Shown piece after piece: positions 12,312 through 24,181 of a stretch of DNA of 64,000 bases; the stretch's first letter is position 1, and each line of letters starts with the position of its first letter. Made by a program: the position numbers and the translations under genes. Below the pieces are notes generated by a model, which did no database searches, was not told the DNA's origin, and worked only from the letters and a program-made list of their open reading frames with translations. Source of the DNA: Aphrocallistes beatrix (taxonomy: Eukaryota; Porifera; Hexactinellida; Sceptrulophora; Aphrocallistidae); the NCBI GenBank assembly GCA_963281255.1, contig OY725489.1:2666001-2730000 (forward strand), in the 5' to 3' direction.

Positions 12312-12518
12312 AAATTACAGAAGTTTGCCTCACTTATATTCGGTTGTTATTACTTCTTCCCATAAATGTACCTCGATACCATGTGAGTATAGTCTGACAC
12401 AAATAACATTGTTACAATGATCACAATTTGTGCCAGACTATAGACACATGGTATCTAGGTACATTTATGGGAAGAAATAAGAACAACAGAATATAAGTGG
12501 GGCAAACTTCTGTAATTT
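12312..12518. mobile_element. Hairpin MITE P1
   Basis: This is a near-perfect inverted repeat with about 95-bp arms: AAATTACAGAAGTTTGCCTC at the left is mirrored at the right. The inner arms carry CATAAATGTACCTCGATACC and TATAGTCTGACACAA. Copies P2 and P3 have the same structure. Transcription would give a long hairpin RNA. Confidence 0.75.
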
Positions 12519-12895
12519 TAATTTTTTTGATATTTGAAATTACTGGCGTAATTATACTGCATAACAGATTGTAATTCCACAAACTATGACTTCATATGAT
12601 GTAATCTCTGTGTTAGATCAACAGGAATGCATTGATAATGACTTAGTTATATTTCTTGGTTATACTGTTGATGATTTGGGAATTATTTTAACTCACACAA
12701 CTAACTTGAATTCAAAACGGAATGGTTAGTCTTAGATTTATTTCGTGATGTGAGAAGCGGTGAAAGACAGTCAGTCGGCGAGGCTTGCTATACTAGACTT
12801 GCTATACTATTGGTGTGACATTGGAATTTGAAATTGTGTTAGAGAGATGCTCTCGCTAATCAGAACAGCCCTATACAATTGAGAATAGAAATTTA

Positions 12896-13096
12896 AAATT
12901 ACAAAGTTTGCCTCAGTTATATTATGTTGTTTCTTACTTCTTCCCATAAATGCACCTCGATACCATGTGAGTATAGTCTGACACAATTAAAACTGTTACA
13001 ATGATCACAATTTTTGCCAGACTATACTCACGGGGTATCGAGGTGCATTTATGGGAAAAAATAAAAAACAAAACTGAGGCAAACTTCTGTAATTTT
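12896..13096. mobile_element. Hairpin MITE P2
   Basis: Second copy of the P hairpin. The arms begin AAAATTACAAAGTTTGCCTC and meet around a TTGTTACAATGATCA loop. The inter-arm match is a little weaker than in P1. Confidence 0.75.
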
Positions 13097-13097
13097 A

Positions 13098-13225
13098 TTT
13101 GCTATATCTGTAAGCAGCGTCCAGAGAAAACCATAAGAGATTAAGAGAAGAAAACTTGGGGAAAGGTGTACACTGGGTCTTGGGTGTGTACCTTGGGGTA
13201 CGATCTTTGATCCGACACCAAATGA
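13098..13225. repeat. Dispersed repeat G, copy 2
   Basis: This is homologous to 11346-11482 in the same orientation and abuts MITE P2. No function is seen. Confidence 0.5.
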
Positions 13226-13640
13226 CAAAGTGAGACTCTTTCGAAACTCTAGACAGGGCAAATCTCAGAATCCATGAATGGAACATTATAAAATTTGGGA
13301 TGTATAGAATAGAGAAAAATATTTTAACACCTTTTGCAGTTACAGAAATTTTCAATCTCGTACCATTTCGCCACAATTTTCAATTAAAAATGAATGGTTT
13401 TTCATACTTATGTAATGCTAGTTAAATTCCATTGTTCAAAATCTAACAGTTGTTACAAGATGCTAGTGTGAGAATCCTTAGAGAGTTAAAAGTTTATTGA
13501 TGAATTATGCTTTGCTATGCATACCAGTATACAAAGCATAAGAACATGTTTAGATTTGTAACTACATGCTCAATTTTAGATACTGAGTTATGTCAAAATA
13601 TTATGTGATTAATCATATAAATACAAGTATAAGCAAAATA

Positions 13641-14060
13641 CAGTAGAGTTCGCTTATTAGCAATTGCCTTATTAGCAAGTTTTTTCAGTGCACAGAGCAA
13701 AGGTATAGGGACTTATGTATAAACAAGTTCGCTTATTAGCAAGTTCGCTTATTAGCAAGATTCGCTTATTAGCAAGTTTTTTTAAGGTCCCAATGGACCA
13801 AAATGTATTAATTATATTCCCTTATTAGCAAGTTCGCCTATAAGCAAGTTTTTCTCGTGCAAAACACGACTTGCTAATAACTTAATAAGCGAACTTTTAG
13901 CTAGTCGATTAGCAAGAAAACTTGCTAATACACGAACTTTTAGTTCGTCTATTAGCAAGAAAAACTTGCTAATACACGAACTTTTAGTTCGTTTATTAGC
14001 AAGAAAAACTTGCTAATACACGAACTTTTAGTTCGTGTATTAGCAAGAACTTGCTAATAG
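13641..14060. repeat. Tigger left end with subterminal repeat array
   Basis: Direct repeats of TTCGCTTATTAGCAAG up to 13860 are followed by three palindromic units of the type TTGCTAATACACGAAC / GTTCGTGTATTAGCAAG. A smaller version is at the right end (16153-16242). The expected role is transposase binding, which is inference. Confidence 0.75.
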
Positions 14061-14263
14061 AGATTATTCTGTATTATGTATTACGTAATTAATTTACATT
14101 CTTCAATTTGGAGGAAATTGTGGTTGCTTTTGAATAGAGTAGAAAGTTTCGTAAGTAATATATGTATGCATAAATTTAAAAGGTTTCTAGTATATATAGG
14201 CTCTTTCAAAAGGTTATCTTATGTTCGTCTATAAGAGGATTCAATTGGCATTTTGGTATAATT

Positions 14264-14392
14264 CAGGGGCGTAGACTTGGGGTGTGGATTGGTAGGACCA
14301 TCCTTACATGTTCGTATTAGTGTCTATAGAGAAAGTAAAATTATTGGTGAGGCAACAGCCCCACCAACCCTACCGGTGCCTACGCCGGAGTA
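14264..14392. mobile_element. Probable small MITE inside the Tigger leader
   Basis: CAGGGGCGTAGACTTGGGG at the left faces ACCCTACCGGTGCCTACGCC at the right, an imperfect inverted pair of the common GGGGCGTAG type. I could not find a clean target duplication. Confidence 0.35.
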
Positions 14393-14476
14393 CACCCATG
14401 GGTATTTAATGATATTTTATAATTATTACTAACGTACTTAGAGTCTATTTCATCGATTGGCTTTCGCGATACCGCT

Positions 14477-16000
14477 ATGGCAACTAAAAGGCCAAGGAAT
14501 GACATTGACTTGAAAACTAAATATGAAATTCTAAAACTCCTAGATAAAGGATGGCAGCAGAGAGATTTGGCTTCAAAGTATGATGTAAACGAGTCTACGA
14601 TATGTCGATTGAAGAAGAACAAGGATAACGTCACTGAACAGTATGAATTTGGTCGATTTAGTATTTCTACCAAGAGAAAGAGAACGATAGATTTGGGGTT
14701 AGTTGATACAGCGTTGCTGGAATGGTTCCAGGTAAACGCTGCACAACCTGGCTTAGTGGGAACTATTCTACTTGAAAAAGCTATTCAGTTCGCCAAAATG
14801 CTAGGATTTAGCGAGGAATTCCAGAATAAAATTGACAAAAATTGGATAAACCGTTTCAAAGTACGGCATTCTATCATCGCGAAAAAAATTCATGGTGAAT
14901 CAGCCTCAGCGCCTTTAGACCAAGTTTCTATGTGGAAGGAAACCATACTTCCAGGAATAATACAGACATTTCAGATGGGAAACATTTTCAATATTGATGA
15001 AACGGGTCTCTTTTGGAAATTACTGCCTGAACGTACCCTTCAATTTAAAGGATTGGATTGTAAGGGTGGCAAGCACGCTAAGGACAGGATTACAATATTA
15101 GTTGGGGCTAGTGCCCTCGGCGAAAAGCTACCGCTGATGGTTATCGGAAAATCCCACAAACCAAGATGTTTTGCTAACTCCCACATTCCGATCGATTACC
15201 AATCTAATTCTAAGGCCTGGATGAATTCAGACCTATTCACCAGCTATGTTCGCAAAATTGACCGAAAAATGGATGCCTCTAGCAGAAAAATCGTTCTTAT
15301 TGTTGACAACTGTCCATGCCATCCACAAATAGAGAATCTAAGGAATACAAAATTAATGTTTCTTCCTCCGAACACCACTGCATTTACACAGCCTATGGAT
15401 GCGGGTGTTATCCGCAATTTCAAATATCATTATAAACTGGATCTTGTCAGACGTAGGATTGCTGCAATTGATAATAACCAAGAATTTTCTATTAATTTGT
15501 TGCAGGCGATATACCTTGTAGATAAATCTTGGAAAAAGGTCACAGAAGAAACGATTCAGAATTGTTTCAAGCATGTTGGATTTATTCAAAGTGGCGAACC
15601 TTTTGTTTTTGAAGAGGATACAACCAGTATCATTTTTAGGGATTCATTATCGCAGCAGCACTATCCTAACACAGACTTGGCTGAATATCTTGAAACTGAT
15701 TACCATTTATCCACTACAGATGTTGTAACCGAAGATTCAATTGTACACGATATCCTAAGAGATAATACATTGACTGATGATAGTGACGATGAAATTATTG
15801 ATGTGATTCATGAAGTTAAATCATCACGTGAGTCAGCCGCAGCCTCACTGAAAACATTACGGGCTTTCTTAGAAAGTCAAGATGACTCCTCCAAGTTCTT
15901 GAATTTTCTCTCTGAAATTGAAGACTATATTACAGATGTGACTTTCAGAAAACCCACAAAGCAGTTGTCAATCACAAGCTATACTGAATCAGACATCTAG
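14477..16000 (+). CDS. Tigger/pogo-family DDD transposase (507 aa)
   Basis: The transposase cuts and pastes the surrounding element in the nucleus by binding its terminal repeats. Residues about 8-50 form the first helix-turn-helix (GWQQRDLASKYDVNESTICR). Residues about 70-135 fit the CENP-B-type second DNA-binding domain (ending WINRFKVRHS). The DDE_1 catalytic domain follows: D174 in NIDETGLFW, D277 in VDNCPCH and D308 in QPMDAGVI, a DD30D spacing typical of Tigger. The tail is acidic. The start is the first ATG, just before a basic KRPR segment. The frame is uninterrupted and the length is normal for the family. A small MITE in the leader does not touch the frame. I have strong confidence in the family, and activity is plausible but not shown. 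Confidence 0.93.
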   Translation: MATKRPRNDIDLKTKYEILKLLDKGWQQRDLASKYDVNESTICRLKKNKDNVTEQYEFGRFSISTKRKRTIDLGLVDTALLEWFQVNAAQPGLVGTILLEKAIQFAKMLGFSEEFQNKIDKNWINRFKVRHSIIAKKIHGESASAPLDQVSMWKETILPGIIQTFQMGNIFNIDETGLFWKLLPERTLQFKGLDCKGGKHAKDRITILVGASALGEKLPLMVIGKSHKPRCFANSHIPIDYQSNSKAWMNSDLFTSYVRKIDRKMDASSRKIVLIVDNCPCHPQIENLRNTKLMFLPPNTTAFTQPMDAGVIRNFKYHYKLDLVRRRIAAIDNNQEFSINLLQAIYLVDKSWKKVTEETIQNCFKHVGFIQSGEPFVFEEDTTSIIFRDSLSQQHYPNTDLAEYLETDYHLSTTDVVTEDSIVHDILRDNTLTDDSDDEIIDVIHEVKSSRESAAASLKTLRAFLESQDDSSKFLNFLSEIEDYITDVTFRKPTKQLSITSYTESDI

Positions 16001-16999
16001 ATCTTGTGATCAGTAGTTACTATAGTAGTATTAGCCTCGAACTCTTTAGGACATACACATACGTATACTACAGTATCCTTATACGTATTATATTATCACA
16101 TACACGTATAAAACAATAGTGTTTTACTGTGTTTATCATATTAATTGAGTTGCTCTATTAGCAAGTTCGCTTATTAGCAAGTTCGCTTATTAGCAAGTTT
16201 TTCTCGTGCAAAACCTGACTTGCTAATAAGCGAACTCTACTGTATGTACTAATATTTAAAACTTAATAACAAGATAATGAAAAGAGATAGAACAAAACTT
16301 CCAACGAATACATGTTTACCATATACCCAAGTACTTTTAATGATGCCGTCATCATGATTACGTGATGATGACTCATCAAAAAATTTAACGGTATTTACCA
16401 TAGGAATCCATATAGGCTAGGCTCTATTGTAACATACTCGAGTTTTCATTGTAGAGTAATGATATTTTACACTGACCTCGGGTTGATAAAACATGCATTC
16501 TAAGCGTATCAGATGAATTGAAATTCATTTCTGCTTTGAGATATTCTTAGATTTCGATTTTTCGCTCCCATAGTAATTAATAGAACACAATAAAATTTCT
16601 ACACTGACATGTGATGTTCTAGAATGTTCTCTATTATTGATTTAGCAAGTACTAACAATGGTGTAGCTACCCTGTATGCTCGATTTTCCATATCTCTACC
16701 TAGAATGTAATAATTCACTCGAATGACTGTTGATCACAAATTTTTTACAAATTTTGATTATATCTCGAGTATCATAACGAACGAATTTTAGAAATCGGTA
16801 TACTAGATTTCATCATTTCAATGTGTAGAATGGATTAATTAAATTTAATTATCTCCCTATTCTACTAATGTTCACAAATTTTTGTTTGAAGATTGGTTTA
16901 TTGCTTCAAATTATAATTATGAGAAAAACGCTTTCAAAGTTTTGTTATCTATTTCCTACTAATAATGCGCCCCAAATTGATATACTGCACGAAATATAT

Positions 17000-19282
17000 T
17001 TAATTATTACAGTTCTTGCAGAAATAGAATCCTGGAATACTCTTCTTAGAGGTTTGTCCAACACAACGCCAGTGAAAGTTGCCATCACAACCGTCACAAC
17101 TGATCCTGCTATCAGTCTTGGATTTAGTTGGATGTGGGCACGTACGAAATTGACACTCGTCGCAAACTGTATCCGAATCCTCGCTATCAAAATCCATCTC
17201 AGCGCCATGTTCTCCTGAGGCATATACTGTGCACTTATCGCGGCGCTTCCGTGATGCTTCCGCCTGAACAGTATGCGATGCGATCTGCCTCCTGCGACGT
17301 TTGTGTGTCTCTCGTATTCGCCGAATCCTCGCTAAATTTCGAAAGTGATCCCGTCTCGTAAGGAAAGTCATCGATTTATATCTTGGAGATATTCCCAGAG
17401 AATTCAATACAGCTTCGAAAGAAGTTGAACCATCGTTGAAAGACAAGATGGCAAGAGCAGTGCATGCTTTTAGTGACTCTTGTCCGACCCTCTTGAATTT
17501 GGGGGCATTATGCCAGATCATATTATGGAGGCTATCGTTGGCATTTTGGGTCTTCCCTAGCGTTATACATTTGCAGAAGCTTATGGAGGCAAATACTTCA
17601 AAAGTTTCGAGAAGGCGCTGCATTTCAAGCCGAGACGTATTCTTCGCTTGGAATGATGTGAGATGAAGAAGGGGTGAGTGCGAGTTTCTTTTGAAAATAA
17701 CACCATGTGTCCTCACCTACTGGGCATGTATGGTGTTTTTCATCGATGTGAGTTATTAGAGTTTGGAGAGCTTCATGAATTTCAGTTGCAGATTTGCCTC
17801 GGTTCTGTACTACAACAAGAGCGTACATGCGCGCGATTCGATCTGCTTTGGCCTCTGGGAGCCCTCGGAAATATTTGTTTTTCTTACGGAGCCACTTCTT
17901 TACCCTTTTTTGAACATGTCCCAAACATTCTTCTTTGTGAATTTTCAGCAAAGAGTTGTATGGGTTAGACTTCAGAAGATTTTTGAATGAAGAAGAATCG
18001 CCGTCGCCAATATAGGTCTCATAGATCAGTTTATTCTTCTGAACCGAACGCTTCCACATTTCCACTGCAGCTGAACTTTCCATCGATTGAGATGATCCTT
18101 TGAAGTTAGAAGTACAAACCTCCTGATGTCGATTCCAGAAAATTGCATAGTCGTCAGGTTCCTTCATTTTTCGTTCGTCTGACTACTTCGAACAATGAAT
18201 GCATACACGATCGTATAGCACGAAATCTAAGACTTTTCCTAATTCTGAATCGATCACGGCAGCGAATCCCTGATTGCTATAGTGCCCGCGTCTATGCCAT
18301 GACGCGTCAAAGCTCACAGTGCAGTTTGTTGTGTCATGAATAACAGATGGTAACAATTAATACATGCAGATTTGACATTATCAGCAGAATATTTCATAGA
18401 TTTTGCCACAACGATGTTCGTAGCTTCAACGAAATCTTGAAGCTTGGATTTGGGCATATTATGGGACGGTATGTTGAGGTCCATTAGACAGCAGAAGAGA
18501 CGAAAATCTTCCCAACTGGACGAGGTAGAATGGTCAGCAAGCATTGCTCGTGTATTTACTTCGCTCTTTCCTTTGATCTGCACTGACTTATTATTGATGC
18601 ATGATTTAGGTGGCATAGCAATAGGTAGCGAAGCCAGAAATTCAACAATAGCTCGATGACAGCGATTACATTTGAATACAAAAAAGGACTGTAGTCCATC
18701 ACACATTGGCTGCTGGTAAAAGGCTGGACATCCAGTGCATAATTTATTAGGACAAGTGAACAAGCTGAAAACTTGAGCGAGAATTTCAAGGTTGAAAATC
18801 TGATTGCCCGAGGGTTTGATTAGCTTTCGAGAATTTTCAACACCATCTGCAGCAGTTTTTACTTCAGAAATCGAAGTGGGACTTGAGAATTTCAATGTGG
18901 AGAAAAGATCCAACTGCGGAAGTGCTATTCTACTACGCTTATGTATAGAAACATCTTCGTTTGGATATTTGGCATGTCCCTTTTGAAAGCCTTTCACTTT
19001 CTTCTGGTATTTTCGTTTCCGTTGAGGTACTTTGGGGCTCGCAAAATCTGACTCCTCAGACGTTTGGGTAGATATACCAATGTAAGAGAATACATTCCCC
19101 AAATGGGATGATGGAGTAGCAGGCGTTGAAGGTGTACCTGGTGTCGTTGGCGAATCTATTCCAGTTATTTGGTCTTCCGAATCACTGGAGCTTTCAATTA
19201 CAAACTGAGGAAGAATTTCCAACTGTGGTAATTCCGAATGCCGAAATATTGGTTCATTCTCGAATTCTTCAGATGAAGACAT
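17000..19282 (-). pseudogene. PHD-finger 'Mutator-like' transposase of element K, broken
   Basis: From the start at 19282: a Ser/Pro-rich leader, a Cys cluster (CPNKLCTGCP, then FKCNRCH), the first catalytic D in VSFDASWHRRGH (near 18306), the second in GDGDS (near 18000), a conserved HKEECLGHVQKR, the TQNANDSLHNMIWHN block (near 17535), and a C-terminal PHD-type finger (CDEC, CDGC, FHWRC, CKNC; about 17003-17150). The product would be a nuclear transposase. It is inactive as written: a frameshift near 18320, an in-frame TAG at 18183-18185 where the paralogue at 42.4 kb has Trp, and another frameshift near 17640. Where the paralogue has Glu in its NESLH motif this copy has Asp. The domain matches the family annotated in animals as Mutator-like transposase. 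Confidence 0.8.
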
Positions 19283-19373
19283 AATGATTTGTTCGTAATC
19301 AAAATTGAATATTTTGAATTTACTAATTTGAATAAGTATTTATATTATTTGTGACATATCGATGATATTAGTT

Positions 19374-19610
19374 CAATTATCATTCCATTATGACTGAACA
19401 ATAGTGATGATATATGATACAATATAGTTTACATGGATGATTGAAATACTAGCCTTTATAATAGTATCAATTATCATCATTCTTTTGTGACTGAACAATA
19501 GTGATGATATATGATACAATATAATTTACATGGATGATTGTAATACTAGCCTTTATAATATATATCAATTATCATTCCTTTGTGACTGAAAAATAGTTAG
19601 GATATAATTC
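19374..19610 (+). repeat. About 96-bp tandem repeat, 2.5 copies
   Basis: GACTGAACAATAGTGATG starts at 19392 and 19489, with a diverged third copy at 19584. The units share ATGATACAATATA and TACTAGCCTTTATAATA. The array lies inside element K, upstream of its gene. Confidence 0.75.
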
Positions 19611-19897
19611 AATACGTATATGTATTTCTTTGCATGCACGGAAACACCAGAACAAATTGTTTTGCTTATAATAGTAAATGGAAGAAAGCAATTTGAAAAT
19701 CTCAAAAATCCTGAAGAAAAATATAAAATGTTATGTACTCGAGATGCCGTAGAAATTTATTTTTCAAAAAATCTTCAAAATTTCAAAAGGAAATATATTA
19801 GGACCCACTAAACTATCGATTTAATCCAAAAAACAAAATTGGAGGAATGACATTTTTTTTTCAAAATTGGAAAATTTCCTACGGTAAATACCGTTAA

Positions 19898-20108
19898 AAA
19901 TACAGAAGTTTGCCTCTGTTTATATTATGTTGTTTCTTGCTTTTTCCCATAAATGTACATTGATCGCACGTTAGTATAGTCTGACACAATTATAATTGTT
20001 ACAATGACCACAATTTGTGTCAGACTATACTCACATTGTATCGAGGTGCATTCATGGGAAGAAGCAAGAAACAACATAATATAACTGAGGCAAACTTCTG
20101 TAATTTTA
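19898..20108. mobile_element. Hairpin MITE P3
   Basis: Third copy of the P hairpin family, with arms starting at ACAGAAGTTTGCCTC and a TTGTTACAATGACCA centre. It sits directly next to the right TTAA of element K. Confidence 0.75.
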
Positions 20109-20844
20109 AATTTTTTTTGCTGAAAATCATAAATGGGGGTATGTTTCGGCAAAAATTGGATCCAGGATTTGGACCAGGTGGGGTTTGGGGGGGGCTTGTC
20201 CTCCCAATTTTTTTTTGAATCTTAGACGCTTAAATATCGATGTACAGCTATTCTTGTCACATATAGACTAAAAATTCATTTATCTTACTATGTATTCTTT
20301 CTTTGACTGAGAAAGCCAAAACAATCAATCTATGGACTCAATAATGGGAACACAACATTGAATTGTGAATAATTGGTTAGGGAATTTTTGAAACATAATG
20401 GATCTGGTGTGATAACTAACAAAATGATTGGTACGGCAATCAAGTATGGGTTCAAGTTCGGACTGGATTTAAGATTTTTTGTCTAATGTCCCAATCCCAT
20501 TCTGAATGGGAATGGAACTTAAATATTGAATTCCGAAATTTAATGATTCGGACTGGGAATTAAGTCCTATGCGGGGCAATGCGAATGGGACTTAAGTCCC
20601 AAATTCCCAGGATTGAAAGACTGTGACTGGAAATTAAGTCTGAAAATATCATAGAGTTGGGGATCCTGGTTTATAAATCGGAATAGAACACATCCATGCC
20701 TGCAATTGACGGATCTGTCGAACTGGGCGCGACGCACTTGGAGTGTAAATATTTTGCAGTTTTAATAGTGCGTAAATTCTATAAAGAGCTCGGTTATTTA
20801 ATGTGGGCACGATGAAATTATTTAGCTAGATAAGTGTATTATAG
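20109..20844. other. No gene; short GGGACTTAAGTCCC-type motifs
   Basis: Between 20480 and 20650 GGGACTTAAGTCCC-like half-sites recur irregularly. Otherwise nothing is recognised. Confidence 0.35.
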
Positions 20845-20848
20845 TTAA

Positions 20849-22650
20849 GGATACCGCCCTCGAAAAAACATATGATTTGGCTTACAGCAGACGATGAAAG
20901 TAGAGCTATAAGAGATGTTAAGCGTGGGGAGGTATCTCCATCAAGAAATACTAGCACATTCCAAACCGTTTTTGATTCTCATTTCTAGTTTTTGACATAC
21001 AGTGTGTCAAAGTCTGTTTTATTCGTTTTCCGCTAGCACATCTTAATGGTAGAAATTTGGGCACTCAAGGAATTGTTTAAGATATACCAAGGAAGCAAAT
21101 GCTTCCAAAATCGAAACATAGATAGTCTACCATATTTGCAACTTCATAGGACCAGAAGAAAGTTAAAATGACAAAAATTGTAAATTTTATCGGTGTCCGA
21201 AAAAAAAGGGCCAAAAATGTCTGTTTTTTTGGGGAAATCAGGAATAAAATCACCGAGTTAGAATATCTCAAAAAAATGGTGGTCCTACGTTCATCGCCTA
21301 ATGATATGGAACAACTCTTGAAATTTTCAAACTTCTATCTCAAACCAAATTTGAGAAATAATTCTGTAAAGACGGTCAATTTTGAAATTGTAAAGTCCCG
21401 AGATATAGAGATTTTAAGTTTAGGTGTTAAGAAGAATGTAAAATGAGTTGTTAATAATGAACAAACGCATTAACAGACATTTATTCGCATTCATACTGCT
21501 GAATTAGATATATTAGAACCAAATATTTACAAAAAATAGCAAAAGTACCCTGAAAATCCACAAATTTCCTTGAGGCCCCTAACTCCGAATATTTTGATAT
21601 AATTAAAATAATAATTCATATTCCCGGCACTGCGAAGTATAATCTATCAGTATAGAATGAATAAAAAGCTTCGAAAAAGTATATTAAGAAGTTAGAGCGA
21701 AAGTCTACGACTTTTGGTTTCGAAGTTAGGATTTTCGAAAAATGCTACGTCATCATATGACAAAATCTAAAACTTAACATTCCATAGGGTGTAGTGCAAT
21801 TATTATCAAAGAATCATATATGTGCACTCATAAAAATTATATTAGGAAGTGAGAACTAAGAATTGGGACTTATATTTACAGAGATAGAGAGTTATCTCTT
21901 TTTGCTCCCTAAACGGGGGTTTTTGACCGAATCTGCTAGGTCCAAGGACAGAACTTTCAAAATAATTATCAAAAATTCGCCAATTTTCTGTACACATTAT
22001 TAATGACAATTGTATCCTTTATTTAGCATAATTGCTAAATTTTGACACATATTTAATGATTAGATTCACCATTTTCTAATGGATTCAAAGTTCTCCATAT
22101 AATTTGTATTACAATTAAATCAATAATAAGTCGAGAATTATTTATTTTTTGACAAAGGAATGTTCGAGGAACCTATAAATTTTCGCATATATCCTTTTAT
22201 TTAAGGATATAATATATTATATATCTACGATAGTTTTTAAGATATGACATCGGCCTCTTTCGGGACCTTAGAGGGATATTATGCCTGAACTTTACCTATA
22301 ATAAGCGATATCTCAAGAACGAATGGTCGGATCCGAACAAATTTTTTTTTGAAACGATCTGAATTTTATTTCTGACCCAGTGATCGCTAAATATCTTAGA
22401 TCAAACTTGCGATTTCCCGAACATTATATAAATGAACTCCCTTATAGAGCTATTTTGTTTGGAATTTATTTGCCCATTCTATTAAATCTTTGTGTTATAT
22501 AATCTCCAAAGGTGCCAAAAAAATGTTAAGGTCCATATCATTACAAATTATCAAATAAGTTAAAAACTAATTGGTAAATGAGTTGAAAACTTAATAATTA
22601 ATCAATTTTATTAACGTTAAACTTTAGGCGGTTATCTCACAAAAAATATA
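20849..22650 (-). mobile_element. Family B TTAA element (B4), one end lost
   Basis: The TTAA (20845-20848) then GGATACCGCCCTCG end is intact. The body matches B1 in reverse without the hAT MITE, giving that insertion's empty site near 22510. Homology fades near 22650 and no second terminus is found. Confidence 0.72.
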
Positions 22651-22789
22651 AACAAATTATACAAACTACACAAATTTATGGCCATAGTCAATTTTAGGCT
22701 GTTTTCAAACGTTGATACTATAATTTGGGTATGTATTCTGGCCTGATACTACTATTTTTCCCTTTCAGATATCCGAACTAGCTAGTAAA

Positions 22790-23635
22790 TTGTCCGAATA
22801 CGGCCGGCCGGACACCAACACTCATTTTAGAACTGTGCTACTATAACATTATATTGGATCAGATATCCAATATAATGATATAGGAATCACAATAAAATGC
22901 CCCTCACAGACGGCCGGGGAGTGTGCTTCCCTATTCTAGGGATGAGAGACAGATATATGTCATCAACCTGGAAAAGGGAAGCACACACTATGACATCAGT
23001 ATAATTAATTAGCACAATTTTGTAGTGTCATCCATGCTAAACACTATATACAACTAATGTTTATTGCTAGCTCTTAAAATTTTGGCTATATTAATCATTT
23101 ATCATTATTGCTGCGTCAGCATAATTAATCAGCATTCTTTGTAGAGTCATCCATGCTGAACACTTGATTTAACATATGTTTATAGCTTACTCTCAACATT
23201 ATAGTTTTATTAATCATTTATCATTAAAATTTGGTGATGATGACGAGTTAAATATTTTAACCGCAATTAGATGAGAAGTCTTTGGTCCAATTAATTTGAG
23301 AATGAAATCATTAATAGATGATGTCATTTTCCACCTTCGGTATCAATCTCAAGTTTCTAGGCCCAATAGTTTTGATACAATGGACAATAGAATGGAAGCA
23401 CAAAATGCTATGTAATCATGATGATTTAGCATATTTTGAGATTTGTACCCCGAGGTGAGAATCTACATATATGTCCGCAGCTTCTCAAAAAAATTCAAAC
23501 CGATATCACTTAAACTCAGGTCTCTACACCACATGCTGCCGGACACCAGCACTCATTTTAGAACTGTGCTGCTATAACATTATATTGGATCAGAGATCCA
23601 ATATAATGATTTAGGAAGTACACTAATAAGCTATA
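22790..23635 (+). repeat. D-family repeats with palindromes
   Basis: Two D cores (22800-22895 and 23420-23620) each carry the TTATATTGGATC palindrome. Between them, GGAGTGTGCTTCCCTATTC (22917) faces GGGAAGCACAC (22975), a second foldback. The segment is homologous in reverse to 50290-50935. Confidence 0.6.
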
Positions 23636-23697
23636 TTCTATGGCTCAGCAAAGCAAAATGTAAAGTGTATAGTTAGGAATACACTAGGCGCCGTCAA

Positions 23698-23765
23698 TGT
23701 AACTGACAGTCTCTACCTTGTTAACTGACAGTCTCCTCCTTATTAACTGACAGTCTCCTCCTTGT
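23698..23765 (+). repeat. Short minisatellite
   Basis: AACTGACAGTCTCCTCCTT-type units of about 27 bp are repeated three to four times. Confidence 0.65.
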
Positions 23766-24177
23766 TATCTGTCAATGATAGATCTTGAAGAGTAGAACAT
23801 AATGAACAGACATAATTTTGATATTACGAATAAAAAGAGAATTTTAAAAAAAATAGTGTCAAAATTACTAAAAATAAAATACCTCGGGTGTTTTAGTGTG
23901 AATTTTTAACAATTTTCAAAATTTCAAAAATCTGTCTGTTAATTAGTTAGGTTATCGATTTATGAATGAATTTGAAAAGTTTCTAAAAGATTGTCAGAAT
24001 ATTTTTTCCGATTTTTTCCCTGTAAATTGCCAAAACTTTTTAAAAATTTTTTTATCGTTTGAGTAATTTCTATTATTAATGCAGTTTTGCAGATAACTCT
24101 GCGATTCAAATGCACTGAAAAAATTAAATGAATCGGTTGAAAAAGTCAAAAGTTTGCTATTATAGGAAAGGCCAACC
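23766..24177 (+). mobile_element. Right-end fragment of family A
   Basis: This segment matches the last 400 bp of A, ending GGAAAGGCCAACC then TTAA (24178-24181). The left part is missing. Confidence 0.75.
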
Positions 24178-24181
24178 TTAA

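Larger units (their letters stand above)
13641..16242 (+). mobile_element. Tigger/pogo DNA transposon, complete
   Basis: The terminal repeats CAGTAGAGTTCGCTTATTAG and the inverse at 16223-16242 are flanked by TA on both sides (13639-13640 and 16243-16244). Many copies of TTCGCTTATTAGCAAG and inverted relatives fill 13641-14060 and 16153-16242, probably transposase-binding sites. The 2602-bp element holds one full-length transposase. A probable small MITE lies between the left end and the gene. The intact ends, TA duplication and open frame together suggest recent activity. Confidence 0.92.
16389..19893 (-). mobile_element. TTAA-flanked transposon with PHD-finger transposase (element K)
   Basis: The inverted ends CGGTATTTACC(A/G)TAGGAA lie at 16389 and, inverted, up to 19893, each directly bordered by TTAA (16385-16388 and 19894-19897). 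The single long gene between them is a minus-strand transposase pseudogene. The TTAA duplication and the transposase type point to a Kolobok-like superfamily. MITE P3 abuts the right TTAA. The element is 3505 bp. Confidence 0.75.

Noticed and set aside
17128-17968. Plus-strand frames opposite the element K transposase
   Set aside because: These are shadows of the minus-strand gene, whose catalytic and PHD motifs are clear.
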